Positions 10,202 to 19,836 of a stretch of 55,176 nt of DNA are shown here, in pieces. The notes below the pieces were generated by a model. That model was not told the DNA's origin. It searched no databases and saw only the letters and a program-made list of their open reading frames with translations. Position numbers and translations under genes: made by a program. Origin of the DNA: an uncultured Ectothiorhodospiraceae bacterium (GTDB lineage: Bacteria > Pseudomonadota > Gammaproteobacteria > UBA9214); NCBI GenBank assembly GCA_947258515.1, contig CAMYIO010000019.1, forward strand, positions 1 through 55,176. The letters run 5' to 3'. Position 1 is the first letter of the stretch; every line of letters starts with the position of its first letter.

Positions 10202-11335
10202 TTATTTCAGCCGGTTATATATTCCACCGTGGCTCGATGAGATATAACCGCTCATTTCCAGCTGCAGGAGCATGGAGGAAACTTCGGCTGGCGTCAATCC
10301 GCTGCTGCATACGAGCTGGTCAATGGATGTATTGTCGAAACCAATAAAATCAATAAGTTGCTGATAATCCGGGTCGAGTTTAAGGGGGTCGTCAGCCATT
10401 TCAGTGTCAACAGTGGCCTGACCCGATGGGTAGCAGCCCTGCGCCAGCATACCAAGCTCGTCCATGACATCCTGAGCGGTCTCGACCAGTTTTGCGCCCT
10501 GCCGTATCAGGTAGTGACAGCCACGGGCCAGCGGATTATGAATCGATCCAGGAATGGCGAAAACTTCCCGACCCTGATCACCGGCATAACGGGCTGTGAT
10601 CAGTGAGCCGGAGCGGATCGCCGCTTCGACCACCAGGGTGCCCAGGCTCAGGCCGCTGATGATGCGATTCCTGCGCGGGAAATTCTCTGCACGGGGTGCT
10701 GTGCCGATGGGGAATTCCGAAACCAGCGCACCCCGTTCGGCGATTTTCCGTGCCAGGTCACGGTGACGCGCCGGGTACACACGGTCCAGACCGGTACCCA
10801 TGACGGCGACAGTAGGCGCGTCTGCATCCAGTGCGCCCCGGTGACAGGCAGCGTCGATGCCCAGTGCCATGCCGCTGCTGATCACCAGTCCGGCCGCTGA
10901 CAGGTGCCGTGCGAAGTCTGTGGCTGTCCGCTCGCCGGCGGCTGACGGGTTGCGGCTGCCAACCATGGCCAGCAGGGGTTCGCTGAGGATGTCGCTATGA
11001 CCATGAATATAAAGTAGCGGAGGGGGGGACGCGATCTGTAACAGCAAGGCCGGGTAGTCCGGGTCATGACAGGTCATGATGCGGTTGCCCGGCTTGTCAT
11101 GCCACTCCAGATCACGCATGACGGCTGCCGTGTCCGGTTGCTGCAGGGCATTAATGGCTTTTTGCGACAGTCCCAGTTTATGCAGTACTCCAGGGTCTGT
11201 GTGCGGAAGTTCCTGCAGGTTCGGAAAGGCCTCCAGCAGCTGGTGGAACGTGACTGCACCCACGCCCGCCGTGTGATACAGGGCGAGCCAGCGTTTCAGG
11301 GTGTCTGTATTGGTCGCTTGAGAGGGGGCCGCCAT
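10202..11335 (-). CDS. dprA: DNA-processing protein DprA (Smf)
   Basis: Binds incoming single-stranded DNA and loads RecA in natural transformation. It is 377 aa. An N-terminal SAM-like helical region (to about residue 80) is followed by the Rossmann-like core with MVGSRNPSAAGERTA, GMALGIDAACHRGALDA, RNRIISGLSLGTLVVEAAIRSGSLITARYA and IPGSIHNPLARGCHYLIRQGAKLV. A C-terminal winged-helix (DprA-WH) spans about 320-377. Competence is possible but cannot be concluded from this gene alone. It is flanked by lysM and smg on the same strand. Confidence 0.96.
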   Translation of the reverse strand: MAAPSQATNTDTLKRWLALYHTAGVGAVTFHQLLEAFPNLQELPHTDPGVLHKLGLSQKAINALQQPDTAAVMRDLEWHDKPGNRIMTCHDPDYPALLLQIASPPPLLYIHGHSDILSEPLLAMVGSRNPSAAGERTATDFARHLSAAGLVISSGMALGIDAACHRGALDADAPTVAVMGTGLDRVYPARHRDLARKIAERGALVSEFPIGTAPRAENFPRRNRIISGLSLGTLVVEAAIRSGSLITARYAGDQGREVFAIPGSIHNPLARGCHYLIRQGAKLVETAQDVMDELGMLAQGCYPSGQATVDTEMADDPLKLDPDYQQLIDFIGFDNTSIDQLVCSSGLTPAEVSSMLLQLEMSGYISSSHGGIYNRLK

Positions 11336-11422
11336 GAGGGCTAGCCGTTTCTCTCTGCCACGCGGGCTGTGTCTGAATTCATGTGTTCACCGTCCCTGGC
11401 GATTGCTGTGTGTGCTGCGTTT

Positions 11423-12454
11423 TCAGGGCGTCCGTACAAAATCATTGATATGAATAGCACGGGTCGCTTTCATAACCAGTCCGAAGCTGACTTTTTCAAA
11501 GCTGCGGAACACAATGACCAGGCCGGCATCTTCATCCGGCAGCTTGACCCTGTCATTACGCTTGCCGCTGACGGTATCCTTGACGACCGCACCATCCTGG
11601 TAGACACGGAAGATATGGCCTGACTCGATGCCTTCACGTGTACCGAGATTAATGGCGATGACGTTAAACTGGCCTATCTGTGTGACACCGTCCAGCACTG
11701 AAATAATGCGGCCTTCGGTGTTCTCAGGTGGCACATGGGGCTGAAAGTGCGTGACCGCGGTTGCGCGATCGGCAGGTCGCAAACGGTCACCGACGCGTAC
11801 TTCTCGCGTAGTTTCAGCCAGATACAGGGTCGCCGGATCACCATACTGTTCTACCGGACCGCGCCCCACAAAGAGGGCCTGATAGCCAAGCACTTCCTTG
11901 GTATCCGGATCGATATAGGGGCCACCGGGATTAAAAATATCATAGACAGGATAGACATTATCCTCGATACCCCGGGCATAGACGCGATCACCGACACCTG
12001 TGACCACGTGCTCACCGGCACTCTGTACAACATAAGGTGCGGTTTCGAGTTCATTTTCACCGACCACAATGGTGCGTGTCAGGAACTGTTGTATGGCATC
12101 CAGCGGGATTGTGGCTATGGCTTTTTCAAGGTTTTCCTCTCGCACCTGTGGAGACAGGTTGACGGTCGGATAGCCGCGGGTCATCTGCAGTTGCGGTTTA
12201 CCGTCGACGTAGACCAGTGTGAGGATATCGCCGGGATAGATCAGATGCGGGTTTGTTACCTGCGGGTTGACGTACCAGATCTCCGGCCAGAGCCAGGGAT
12301 CACGCAGGAACATGGTTGATATATCCCAGAGGGTGTCACCTTTAACGACCACATAGCGGTCCGGGTGTTCCGGGTTAAGAACCACATCAGCAGCAAACAG
12401 TGAACTTGCGAGTAATGCGGCGAAGACCATTCCGATCAATTTCTTGGTTGTCAT
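11423..12454 (-). CDS. Periplasmic LysM-domain protein of the dprA/def neighbourhood
   Basis: 343-aa exported protein. The signal peptide (residues 1-21) ends near SSLFAADV. It is followed by a LysM peptidoglycan-binding domain around residues 28-78 (RYVVVKGDTLWDISTMFL, NPHLIYPGDIL) and a long C-terminal part with no recognised catalytic motif. The ATG at 12454 is chosen because AAGGA sits five bases upstream and the signal peptide then starts MTTKKLIG; an in-frame codon ten residues earlier exists. LysM proteins at this position, divergent from def, are common in gammaproteobacteria. The function is probably envelope-related and otherwise unknown. Confidence 0.9.
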   Translation of the reverse strand: MTTKKLIGMVFAALLASSLFAADVVLNPEHPDRYVVVKGDTLWDISTMFLRDPWLWPEIWYVNPQVTNPHLIYPGDILTLVYVDGKPQLQMTRGYPTVNLSPQVREENLEKAIATIPLDAIQQFLTRTIVVGENELETAPYVVQSAGEHVVTGVGDRVYARGIEDNVYPVYDIFNPGGPYIDPDTKEVLGYQALFVGRGPVEQYGDPATLYLAETTREVRVGDRLRPADRATAVTHFQPHVPPENTEGRIISVLDGVTQIGQFNVIAINLGTREGIESGHIFRVYQDGAVVKDTVSGKRNDRVKLPDEDAGLVIVFRSFEKVSFGLVMKATRAIHINDFVRTP

Positions 12455-12661
12455 GGGTGTCCTTTTACGTCGAGTGTGTATCACTTCCAGTCCAGTTTGC
12501 CATCGCCGGGATGTTGTGTGGCTGGTGTCTTCAGGTCATGCGCGAGTCTAGCGGAAAACCCACACAGAACAAAACCTTTTGTCGTTATCCGGTGATCGCC
12601 ACGCGCATGATTGTGGTACAGTATATTCGATACGTTGATTCTGAATCGTGACGGCAATCAC

Positions 12662-13201
12662 ATGGCTATCCTTGGAATTCTGCATTTTCCCGACCCCCGT
12701 TTGCGTAACGTCGCCCAACCGGTAACTACGGTTGATGACAGCGTTCGGCAGCTGCTGGATGATATGCTTGACACCATGTACGAGGCTCCCGGTATTGGTT
12801 TGGCGGCCACGCAGGTGAATGTTGACAAGCGGGCTGTAGTCATTGATGTATCGGAAGAAAAAGACCAACCTTTATGCCTGATTAACCCGGAAATACTGGA
12901 TCTCGAGGGCGTTGAAGAAATGGAGGAAGGCTGTCTCTCCGTACCCGGTGTCTATGAGGTGGTGCAACGTGCAGACCATATACGGCTGCGGGCGCTGGAT
13001 CGCAATGGCCAACCGTTTGAGATGCAGGCTGACGGTTTAATGGCGGTCTGTATCCAGCATGAGATCGATCACCTCGATGGCAAGCTGTTTGTTGACTACC
13101 TGTCACAACTGAAGCGCACGCGAATCCGGAATAAACTGGAAAAAGAGCAACGACAGACAAGCACGGTCGCAGACGCACGGTCGAGTCATCGGGTCATCTG
13201 A
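12662..13201 (+). CDS. def: Peptide deformylase
   Basis: Removes the formyl group from N-terminal fMet of nascent proteins. It is 179 aa from the ATG at 12662 ([18 protein letters not shown]); the frame stays open upstream but no better start exists. All three metal/active-site motifs are present: [18 protein letters not shown] (Cys ligand) and QHEIDHLDG (two His ligands plus the catalytic Glu). It is the first gene of the def-fmt-rsmB-DUF4390-ntrYX run and is divergent from the LysM gene across about 200 bp that must hold both promoters. Confidence 0.98.
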   Translation: MAILGILHFPDPRLRNVAQPVTTVDDSVRQLLDDMLDTMYEAPGIGLAATQVNVDKRAVVIDVSEEKDQPLCLINPEILDLEGVEEMEEGCLSVPGVYEVVQRADHIRLRALDRNGQPFEMQADGLMAVCIQHEIDHLDGKLFVDYLSQLKRTRIRNKLEKEQRQTSTVADARSSHRVI

Positions 13202-13252
13202 TCGAGTTTGCCTCGCCCCTGTCCGGGAATTGTCTGGCTGACGGGCGATACC

Positions 13253-14185
13253 ATGAAAATAGTATTTGCGGGTACACCGGATTTTTCCGTGCCATCACTG
13301 CAGGCGCTGCTGGACAGTCCGCATGATGTGGTGGCGGTCTATACACAGCCGGACCGCCCCGCCGGACGTGGTCGGCAAACAGTCGCCAGTCCCGTTAAAC
13401 AGCTGGCCATGCAGCATGATCTTCCCGTTTGCCAGCCTGATTCACTGAAACCGGATGCGGCACAGCAGCAGCTTGCGCAATGGCAGCCGGAACTGATGGT
13501 GGTGGTCGCCTATGGCCTGTTATTGCCGGCGGCAGTGCTGGGGATGCCCGGACTGGGCTGCATCAATGTGCATGCATCATTGCTGCCCCGCTGGCGTGGT
13601 GCGGCACCGATACAAAGAGCGATTCTTGCTGGTGACACCGAGACCGGAGTCTGCCTGATGCAGATGGATGCAGGACTGGATACGGGGCCGGTGCTTGTCT
13701 GTTCACGCTGTGAGATTGCCGCGGACGATACCGGGGAGCGCTTGCATGACAAGCTCTCGTTGCTGGGCGCGCGCTTGCTGTCGCGGAATCTGGCTGCGCT
13801 GGAGAAAGCTGAACTCGAGGCACATCCACAAGACGAGTCATTGGCCAGCTATGCCGGCAAGCTGCAGAAGTCTGAAGCTCGTATCGACTGGAAAGCTTCT
13901 GCTATTGATATTGCCAACAAGATAAGGGCATTCAATTCATGGCCGGTGGCTGAAACACGTTATGAAGGACGCCAGCTGCGAATCTGGGAGGCGTACCCAC
14001 TGCCTGCGGACAGCGATACTCTACCCGGCACCGTCCTGTCTGCATCCAGAGCCGGTATTGAAGTGGCCTGTGGTAGTGGGCGGCTGTGCATTAACAAGGT
14101 GCAGTTGCCGGGGGCACGTGTCCTGGATGCCGCTGATTTCATCAATGCACATGCACTGGAAGGCGAACTTCTTGGAGGCGAATAG
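13253..14185 (+). CDS. fmt: Methionyl-tRNA formyltransferase
   Basis: Formylates initiator Met-tRNA using 10-formyl-THF. It is 310 aa from the ATG at 13253 (MKIVFAGTPDFSVPSLQALL). The catalytic domain shows INVHASLLPRWRGAAPIQRAI and TGVCLMQMDAGLDTGPVL, with the active-site Asn/His/Asp expected for the family. The C-terminal OB-like tRNA-binding domain starts near residue 205 (KLQKSEARIDW). It lies 51 bp downstream of def and 21 bp before rsmB. Confidence 0.97.
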   Translation: MKIVFAGTPDFSVPSLQALLDSPHDVVAVYTQPDRPAGRGRQTVASPVKQLAMQHDLPVCQPDSLKPDAAQQQLAQWQPELMVVVAYGLLLPAAVLGMPGLGCINVHASLLPRWRGAAPIQRAILAGDTETGVCLMQMDAGLDTGPVLVCSRCEIAADDTGERLHDKLSLLGARLLSRNLAALEKAELEAHPQDESLASYAGKLQKSEARIDWKASAIDIANKIRAFNSWPVAETRYEGRQLRIWEAYPLPADSDTLPGTVLSASRAGIEVACGSGRLCINKVQLPGARVLDAADFINAHALEGELLGGE

Positions 14186-14206
14186 CATCCTGGCTAACGG
14201 CTTGAC

Positions 14207-15514
14207 ATGACGATTGACGCGCGTGCGTGCGCTGCCAGGGTGCTGGTACGGGTTGTTGCCGGCGGGGAATCACTGGCAGATGCCTTGCCGGATGCACTGC
14301 AAGCCGTGAGTGATGCCCGCCAGCGGGCGCTGATCCAGGAATTGGTCTATGGCACATTGCGCTGGTTTTACCGGCTGGATGCCCTGCTCCAGCAGCTCTT
14401 GCAAAAGCCACTGAAACAGCGGAATGCCGATGTTCGCTGTCTGCTGTTGACTGGTTTGTACCAGTTAACGCAGCTGGCAATGCCACAGCGGGTGGCAGTC
14501 AATGAGACGGTGCAGGCAACTGAGGCACTGAAGAAAGCCTGGGCACGTGGCCTGGTGAATGCCGTGTTACGCAACTATCAGCGCCGCGCCGGCTCCCTTG
14601 CTGTGGCGGATGATGCTGATGCCGAGGTGAAATTTGCGCATCCAGCATGGTTCATCGCGCGGCTGCAAACTGACTGGCCGAATGATTGGGAGGCTATTCT
14701 CACTGCAAATAATGAACGGCCGCCATTCAGCTTGCGTGTTAATCAACGCCGCGTCACCCGCGATGAGTACCTTGATGGATTGAATGCGCGGTCGATAGAG
14801 GCGCAACCGCTGCCGTACGTGGAAACAGGCCTGATGTTGAAAAAGCCGGTGCCTGTGGAGAAGTTGCCCGGTTTTTCTGAAGGTGTGGTGTCGGTGCAGG
14901 ATGGAGCCGCCCAGCTGGCTGCCGGGCTGCTGGCACTCGCGCCTGGTCTGCGGGTACTGGATGCCTGTGCGGCACCGGGTGGTAAAACGGCGCACATACT
15001 GGAAGTCGAGCCAGAATTAAACGGCTTGACCGCGATTGATATCAATGAGCGTCGTCTGCAGCGCATTGAAGAGAACCTGTCGCGCCTGTCACTGCATGCG
15101 GATTTGCAGCTGGGTGATGCCGCAGAGCCAGCAGCGTGGTGGGATGGACGACCGTATGACCGTATTCTGCTGGATGTGCCATGTTCGGCAACGGGTGTGA
15201 TTCGCCGGCATCCGGATATCAAATTGTTGCGTAAGCCGGGTGACGTTGCGACACTGGTGAACCGGCAGGAACGCCTGCTGCAGGCGCTGTGGCCCTTGCT
15301 GGTGCCAGGCGGTATGCTTTTGTACAGTACCTGCTCGGTACTGTTTGATGAAAACAGTGGTCAGGTCGCCCGTTTTCTGGAACGCCAGGCTGATGCCGCA
15401 GAGGTGTCAATAAATGCGGCATGGGGGCGGGGCTGCCAGCATGGCAGACAGTTATTACCGGGTGAAGATGAAATGGATGGATTTTTTTTCGCATGTTTGC
15501 AGAAGCTCGGATAA
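14207..15514 (+). CDS. rsmB: 16S rRNA (cytosine967-C5)-methyltransferase
   Basis: SAM-dependent m5C methyltransferase acting on 16S rRNA. It is 435 aa. The N-terminal NusB-like RNA-binding domain occupies about residues 1-145 (RQRALIQELVYGTLRWFYRLD). The methyltransferase domain has the SAM loop LDACAAPGGKT and the two catalytic cysteine motifs, DVPCSATGVIRRHPDIK and YSTCSVLFDEN. The 3' end overlaps the next gene by 22 bp, which points to translational coupling. Confidence 0.97.
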   Translation: MTIDARACAARVLVRVVAGGESLADALPDALQAVSDARQRALIQELVYGTLRWFYRLDALLQQLLQKPLKQRNADVRCLLLTGLYQLTQLAMPQRVAVNETVQATEALKKAWARGLVNAVLRNYQRRAGSLAVADDADAEVKFAHPAWFIARLQTDWPNDWEAILTANNERPPFSLRVNQRRVTRDEYLDGLNARSIEAQPLPYVETGLMLKKPVPVEKLPGFSEGVVSVQDGAAQLAAGLLALAPGLRVLDACAAPGGKTAHILEVEPELNGLTAIDINERRLQRIEENLSRLSLHADLQLGDAAEPAAWWDGRPYDRILLDVPCSATGVIRRHPDIKLLRKPGDVATLVNRQERLLQALWPLLVPGGMLLYSTCSVLFDENSGQVARFLERQADAAEVSINAAWGRGCQHGRQLLPGEDEMDGFFFACLQKLG

Positions 15515-16110
15515 CAGGCTCATTATCATTATCCACTGTCGCCGTTTTTATACGGCGTCGGGCTAATGTGCTGCTGCTGTCCGTCATCTGCTGTTTACCG
15601 GCACAGGTCTGTGCCGGACATCCAGGCATCATCAAGCTTGAGGATGCGCACACATTCCGAATCGATAGCAGTGATTTTCTGGATGCCCAGTTTGCCATCG
15701 AGTTGAGTTCGGGTGCCGAGGAGGCCGTGCAAAACTCGGTTCCGCTGCTATTCGAGCTGCAGGTGCAGGTGGTTGAGGCACATACCTGGCTATGGGATTC
15801 CGTTGTCATCGAAATCACCGAGCGGCGCTTGCTGCAATATCATGCGCTCAGCGAAAGTTACCAGGTCAAGGATCTTAACGCCGGTACACAGGGTAATTAC
15901 CGTCGTCTTGATGATGCGCTACGGGCGGCAGGAAAAATCAGCAACTTGCTGCTCACAGACCAGTCGCTGGACCGGGGACCCACATACAGCATCCGCCTCA
16001 GGGGCAGCCTGGATGTTGAGTCATTACCGACGCCGGTTCAGTTGATCGCCTATATATCTTCGGACTGGAGCATGGTGAGCAAGTGGTACAAATGGCAGCT
16101 GGTTCGATAG
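15493..16110 (+). CDS. DUF4390 domain-containing exported protein
   Basis: 205-aa protein of the DUF4390 family, found between rsmB and the ntrYX pair in many gamma- and betaproteobacteria. An N-terminal hydrophobic segment (about residues 25-41, ending PAQVCAG) looks like a signal peptide, so the body is probably periplasmic. The C-terminus ISSDWSMVSKWYKWQLVR is typical. Function is unknown; the tight overlaps with rsmB (22 bp) and with the kinase gene (28 bp) suggest it may modulate the NtrY-like sensor. That link is inference from position. Confidence 0.88.
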   Translation: MFAEARITGSLSLSTVAVFIRRRANVLLLSVICCLPAQVCAGHPGIIKLEDAHTFRIDSSDFLDAQFAIELSSGAEEAVQNSVPLLFELQVQVVEAHTWLWDSVVIEITERRLLQYHALSESYQVKDLNAGTQGNYRRLDDALRAAGKISNLLLTDQSLDRGPTYSIRLRGSLDVESLPTPVQLIAYISSDWSMVSKWYKWQLVR

Positions 16111-18299
16111 CACGCATCGGCTTCGGCATTTTACCGATGCTGGTACTGTTCGCGCTGTTGCTGGTGTCGCTCTCCCTGCTCAGTGACGCAACCCATAATT
16201 CTGAACGGTTCGGCCAGATGTATTCCATGCTGCTGCTGATCAATGCAGCCGCGCTGGTGTTTCTCGGTGCACTGGTGATAGTGAATATTATCGGCCTGAT
16301 ACGGCAGCAGCGCATGAAGGTCCCCGGTGCCCGCATGACCAGCCGCCTGGTGGTGATGTTCGTCGTGCTCACCGTGGTGCCGGTATCGATTGTTTACTAC
16401 TTCTCGCTACAGTTTTTGCAGCGCGGCATCGACAGCTGGTTTGATGTGCGCATCGAACAGGGGCTGGATGATGCGCTTGAACTCAGTCGTGCAGCACTGG
16501 ATGTCAGGCTGGCCGATATCCTGAACCTGACTGTTCGTATGGCAGAAAATTTATCCGATGCAGCACCGGCCACGCTGTCACTGACACTCTATGACCAACG
16601 TGTCAGGAGCGGTGCCGCGGAGCTGACATTGCTCGGTGGCGATGGGCGGATTGTCGCCTCCAGCAGCTCGGACATTACCGATATTATTCCTGACCAGCCT
16701 CCCGGTGAGATGATGATGTTGATGCGTAATCGCAAGCATTACATCGGTCTCGACCCGCTTGGCGAAAGTGGTCTGTATGCGCGCGCGCTGGTACCGGTAC
16801 TGTCATCACGTTCGGACAGCGAGGTCTACACGCTGCAGGCGCTGTATGAAGTCTCCGAACGTTTCAGCCTGCTTGCGGAGAGTGTCCAGTCGGCGTACAC
16901 CCGCTACAAGGAACTGGCCTATCTGCGCATACCACTCAAGTTCAGCTATAGCCTGACACTGTCAATTGTGCTGGTATTGAGTTTGCTGGCGGCTATCTGG
17001 GCTGCATTTCATTCCGCACGTCGCCTGGTGGCACCGGTGCGTGATCTTGCTGAAGCAACGCATGCGGTTGCTGACGGTGATTACAGCAAACGGCTGTCGG
17101 TTGCCAGCGAAGACGAGCTCGGTTTTCTGGTGCGCTCGTTCAATGACATGACGCGCCGACTTGCCAGGTCGCGCGAGCAGACAGTTCGAGGGCAGCAGCA
17201 GATTGAAGGGCAACGTGCCTACCTGGAAGCCGTGCTGGCCAATCTTTCATCGGGTGTTATCAGCATGAGTGCTGATTCAGTGTTGCGCGCCATTAACCAT
17301 ACTGCCAGCAAGGGCCTTGGTATTGATGCCAGGCAGTACCTGGGACGGGAGATGTCTGTTCTTGCATCGGAACATGCCTATCTGGGCCCGTTTGTTGATG
17401 CAGTCAACAGGCACCGTAGCCAGGGTGACAAGAGCTGGGAGGAAGAAATAGCCTTGCTCGGAGACGGCGGTTACCAGGTGCTGATGTGTCGGGGTACGGT
17501 ACTGGGTGGCAAGGGCAAGCGCGCCGGTGGTCTGGTGATTGTATTTGATGACGTCACCGCACTGATACAGGCGCAGCGTGATGCGGCATGGGGTGAAGTG
17601 GCGCGCCGCCTGGCACATGAAATAAAGAATCCACTGACACCGATACAATTGTCTGCGGAACGCATACGGCGGCGTTATCTGGGGCGAATGGATGCGGAAG
17701 AGGCAGAGTTGCTTGACCGGGCAACGCATACTATTGTCAACCAGGTTGATGCCATGAAGAAGATGGTCAATGCCTTCAGTGAATATGCGAGAGCACCGAA
17801 CCTGAACATGGCCGCCATGAACTTCAATAAGCTCGTACAGGAGGTCCTGGATCTATATCGAAGCAAAGATCTGAAGGTGAAGGTGATAGAGCGGCTGGAT
17901 GCAGAGAATGACACTATAGAGGGTGATGCAGGACGATTGCGACAGCTCTTGCATAACCTGATCAAGAATGCGCTGGAGGCCGTCAAGGGAATGCCTGATG
18001 CACGGGTAACCGTATCGACCCGTAGAGTGGATGGCGTGAAAAACAACCAGATTGAGCTTTGTGTTGAAGATAACGGACCTGGCTTCAAGACGGATGTGCT
18101 GGAAAATATTTTTGAGCCCTATGTTTCGACAAAGCCCAAAGGGAGCGGGCTCGGTCTTGCGATTGTCAAGAAGATTGTCGAGGAACATGGCGGAACGATC
18201 AGTGCTGAATCAGGTGAGGCGGGTGGGGCGCTTGTCAGGGTTCAACTGTTACTTTCCAATGAAAGCAGATCGGTATCAGACAGGCAGGCGCTTTCCTGA
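16083..18299 (+). CDS. NtrY-like membrane sensor histidine kinase
   Basis: 738-aa sensor kinase. The N-terminus has three hydrophobic helices (about residues 10-100), then a periplasmic or sensor segment, another helix near 290-312, HAMP (RRLVAPVRDLAEATHAVADGDYSKRL), a PAS region (about 370-480), a HisKA domain with H-box RRLAHEIKNPLTPIQLSAERI, and HATPase_c with HNLIKNALEAV, EDNGPGF and KGSGLGLAIVKKIVEEHGG. It resembles NtrY of NtrYX systems. The start is a GTG at 16083 inside the DUF4390 gene; an ATG three codons later is equally possible. The partner regulator follows 113 bp downstream. Confidence 0.93.
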   Translation: MVQMAAGSIARIGFGILPMLVLFALLLVSLSLLSDATHNSERFGQMYSMLLLINAAALVFLGALVIVNIIGLIRQQRMKVPGARMTSRLVVMFVVLTVVPVSIVYYFSLQFLQRGIDSWFDVRIEQGLDDALELSRAALDVRLADILNLTVRMAENLSDAAPATLSLTLYDQRVRSGAAELTLLGGDGRIVASSSSDITDIIPDQPPGEMMMLMRNRKHYIGLDPLGESGLYARALVPVLSSRSDSEVYTLQALYEVSERFSLLAESVQSAYTRYKELAYLRIPLKFSYSLTLSIVLVLSLLAAIWAAFHSARRLVAPVRDLAEATHAVADGDYSKRLSVASEDELGFLVRSFNDMTRRLARSREQTVRGQQQIEGQRAYLEAVLANLSSGVISMSADSVLRAINHTASKGLGIDARQYLGREMSVLASEHAYLGPFVDAVNRHRSQGDKSWEEEIALLGDGGYQVLMCRGTVLGGKGKRAGGLVIVFDDVTALIQAQRDAAWGEVARRLAHEIKNPLTPIQLSAERIRRRYLGRMDAEEAELLDRATHTIVNQVDAMKKMVNAFSEYARAPNLNMAAMNFNKLVQEVLDLYRSKDLKVKVIERLDAENDTIEGDAGRLRQLLHNLIKNALEAVKGMPDARVTVSTRRVDGVKNNQIELCVEDNGPGFKTDVLENIFEPYVSTKPKGSGLGLAIVKKIVEEHGGTISAESGEAGGALVRVQLLLSNESRSVSDRQALS

Positions 18300-18412
18300 G
18301 TAGCGACATCTGCCGTCAAGTGTGGGCTATAATTGATTTCTTGCAGGACGACTGTTCGTTCATGCATCAGCGCGGGCACAAACATGAACTTCATGAATAA
18401 CGAATACGGTAT

Positions 18413-19780
18413 ATGACGAGTCGACACATACTCGTTGTTGATGATGAGCCTGATATCCGCAGCCTTGTCCAGGAAATCCTCGAGGATGAGGGTTACTCTG
18501 TCTCGACGGCTGACGGCGGAGAGGCTGCGCGCAAGGCGCGACGGGTACGTCGTCCGGACCTGATCCTGCTTGATATCTGGATGGAGGGAGTCGATGGTAT
18601 TACCTTGCTGCGTGAATGGTCCGAGGACGGTGATCTGCCCTGCCCGGTAGTGATGATGTCGGGGCATGGTACGGTGGAGACTGCGGTCGAGGCCACCCGG
18701 CTGGGGGCCTACGACTTTATCGAAAAACCGATCTCGCTGGCAAAACTGCTATTGACGGTGGAGCGTGCTTTTGAGAGTGATCGGCTGCAGCGTGAAAACG
18801 TGGATTTGCGTGAGCATGCGCAACCGATCATAGAGCCGCAAGGCAAATCACCGGTAATGACGCAGTTGCGTGAACAGGCGAAGAAACTCGCGCAACACAA
18901 TAGCTGGGTACTGATTAGCGGTGAAGCCGGTGCTGGCAAGGGTACCTTCGCACACTACATACATGCCCAGAGCGCGCGTCGTGACGGCCCGTTTGTCGAA
19001 ATTGCTGTGGGATCCATTTCAGAGGAAAACTCCGCTGCCGAGTTGTTCGGTACGGAGGACGGCGAGGCGGTTCATTACGGACGCTTTGAACAGGCTAACG
19101 GCGGGACACTCTGTATCGGTGATATTGCGGATATGGATTTACAGACGCAGGCACGCTTGTTGAGTGTATTCCAGACGCATTCCTTTACCCGTCTGGGTGG
19201 CAGCGAAGATGTCGATGTCGACTTGCGGGTGATTGCCACAACCCAGCGTAATCTGGAGGATGAAGTTGCCTCTGGCCGGTTCAGGGATGACCTCTTTTAC
19301 CATTTGAACGTTGTGCCACTGCATATTCCCGCGTTGCGTGACCATGCAGACGATGTGCACGAGTTGCTGGATTTCTACATAAATTACCTCGTTACCCATG
19401 AGCGTCTTGCCTACAGGCATTTCACCGTGGCGGCACAGAACCGGTTGCGTAACTATGACTGGCCCGGGAATATACGTGAGTTGAAGAACCTGGTGCAGCG
19501 CCTGCTGATACTGGGTTCAGGCGAAGAGATCGAGGTTGCAGAGATTGAGCAGGCGATCAGCACGAATCCGGCAGCTGCTGTTTCAGCGGCACCGTCAGTG
19601 CCCTATGACCTGCCACTTCGCGAGGCACGTGAAAAGTTCGAGCATGATTACCTGCTTCACCAGTTGATGGAAGTAGGTGGCAGTGTCGGCAAGCTATCAA
19701 AACGTGTGGGAATGGAGCGTACGCACCTGTATAGAAAGTTGCGTGCACTCGGCATTGATCACAAAAAGGGTAACGAGTAG
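18413..19780 (+). CDS. NtrX-like response regulator with a degenerate sigma-54 activator domain
   Basis: 455 aa: receiver domain (residues 1-120, phospho-acceptor Asp in [10 protein letters not shown], Lys in FIEKPISL), AAA+ domain (about 145-380) and a Fis-type HTH C-terminus ([24 protein letters not shown]). The ATPase domain is unusual. Walker A is present as [10 protein letters not shown], but the loop that should carry GAFTGA reads [17 protein letters not shown], and the Walker B region reads [11 protein letters not shown] with the usual DE pair replaced. It probably binds DNA without acting as a sigma-54 activator. It forms a pair with the upstream kinase. Confidence 0.9.
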   Translation: MTSRHILVVDDEPDIRSLVQEILEDEGYSVSTADGGEAARKARRVRRPDLILLDIWMEGVDGITLLREWSEDGDLPCPVVMMSGHGTVETAVEATRLGAYDFIEKPISLAKLLLTVERAFESDRLQRENVDLREHAQPIIEPQGKSPVMTQLREQAKKLAQHNSWVLISGEAGAGKGTFAHYIHAQSARRDGPFVEIAVGSISEENSAAELFGTEDGEAVHYGRFEQANGGTLCIGDIADMDLQTQARLLSVFQTHSFTRLGGSEDVDVDLRVIATTQRNLEDEVASGRFRDDLFYHLNVVPLHIPALRDHADDVHELLDFYINYLVTHERLAYRHFTVAAQNRLRNYDWPGNIRELKNLVQRLLILGSGEEIEVAEIEQAISTNPAAAVSAAPSVPYDLPLREAREKFEHDYLLHQLMEVGGSVGKLSKRVGMERTHLYRKLRALGIDHKKGNE

Positions 19781-19836
19781 ATGCTAGCAGGCTGCGTTCC
19801 AGTACGGCAGGAAATCCAGATCGGGAAAACTGCAAC

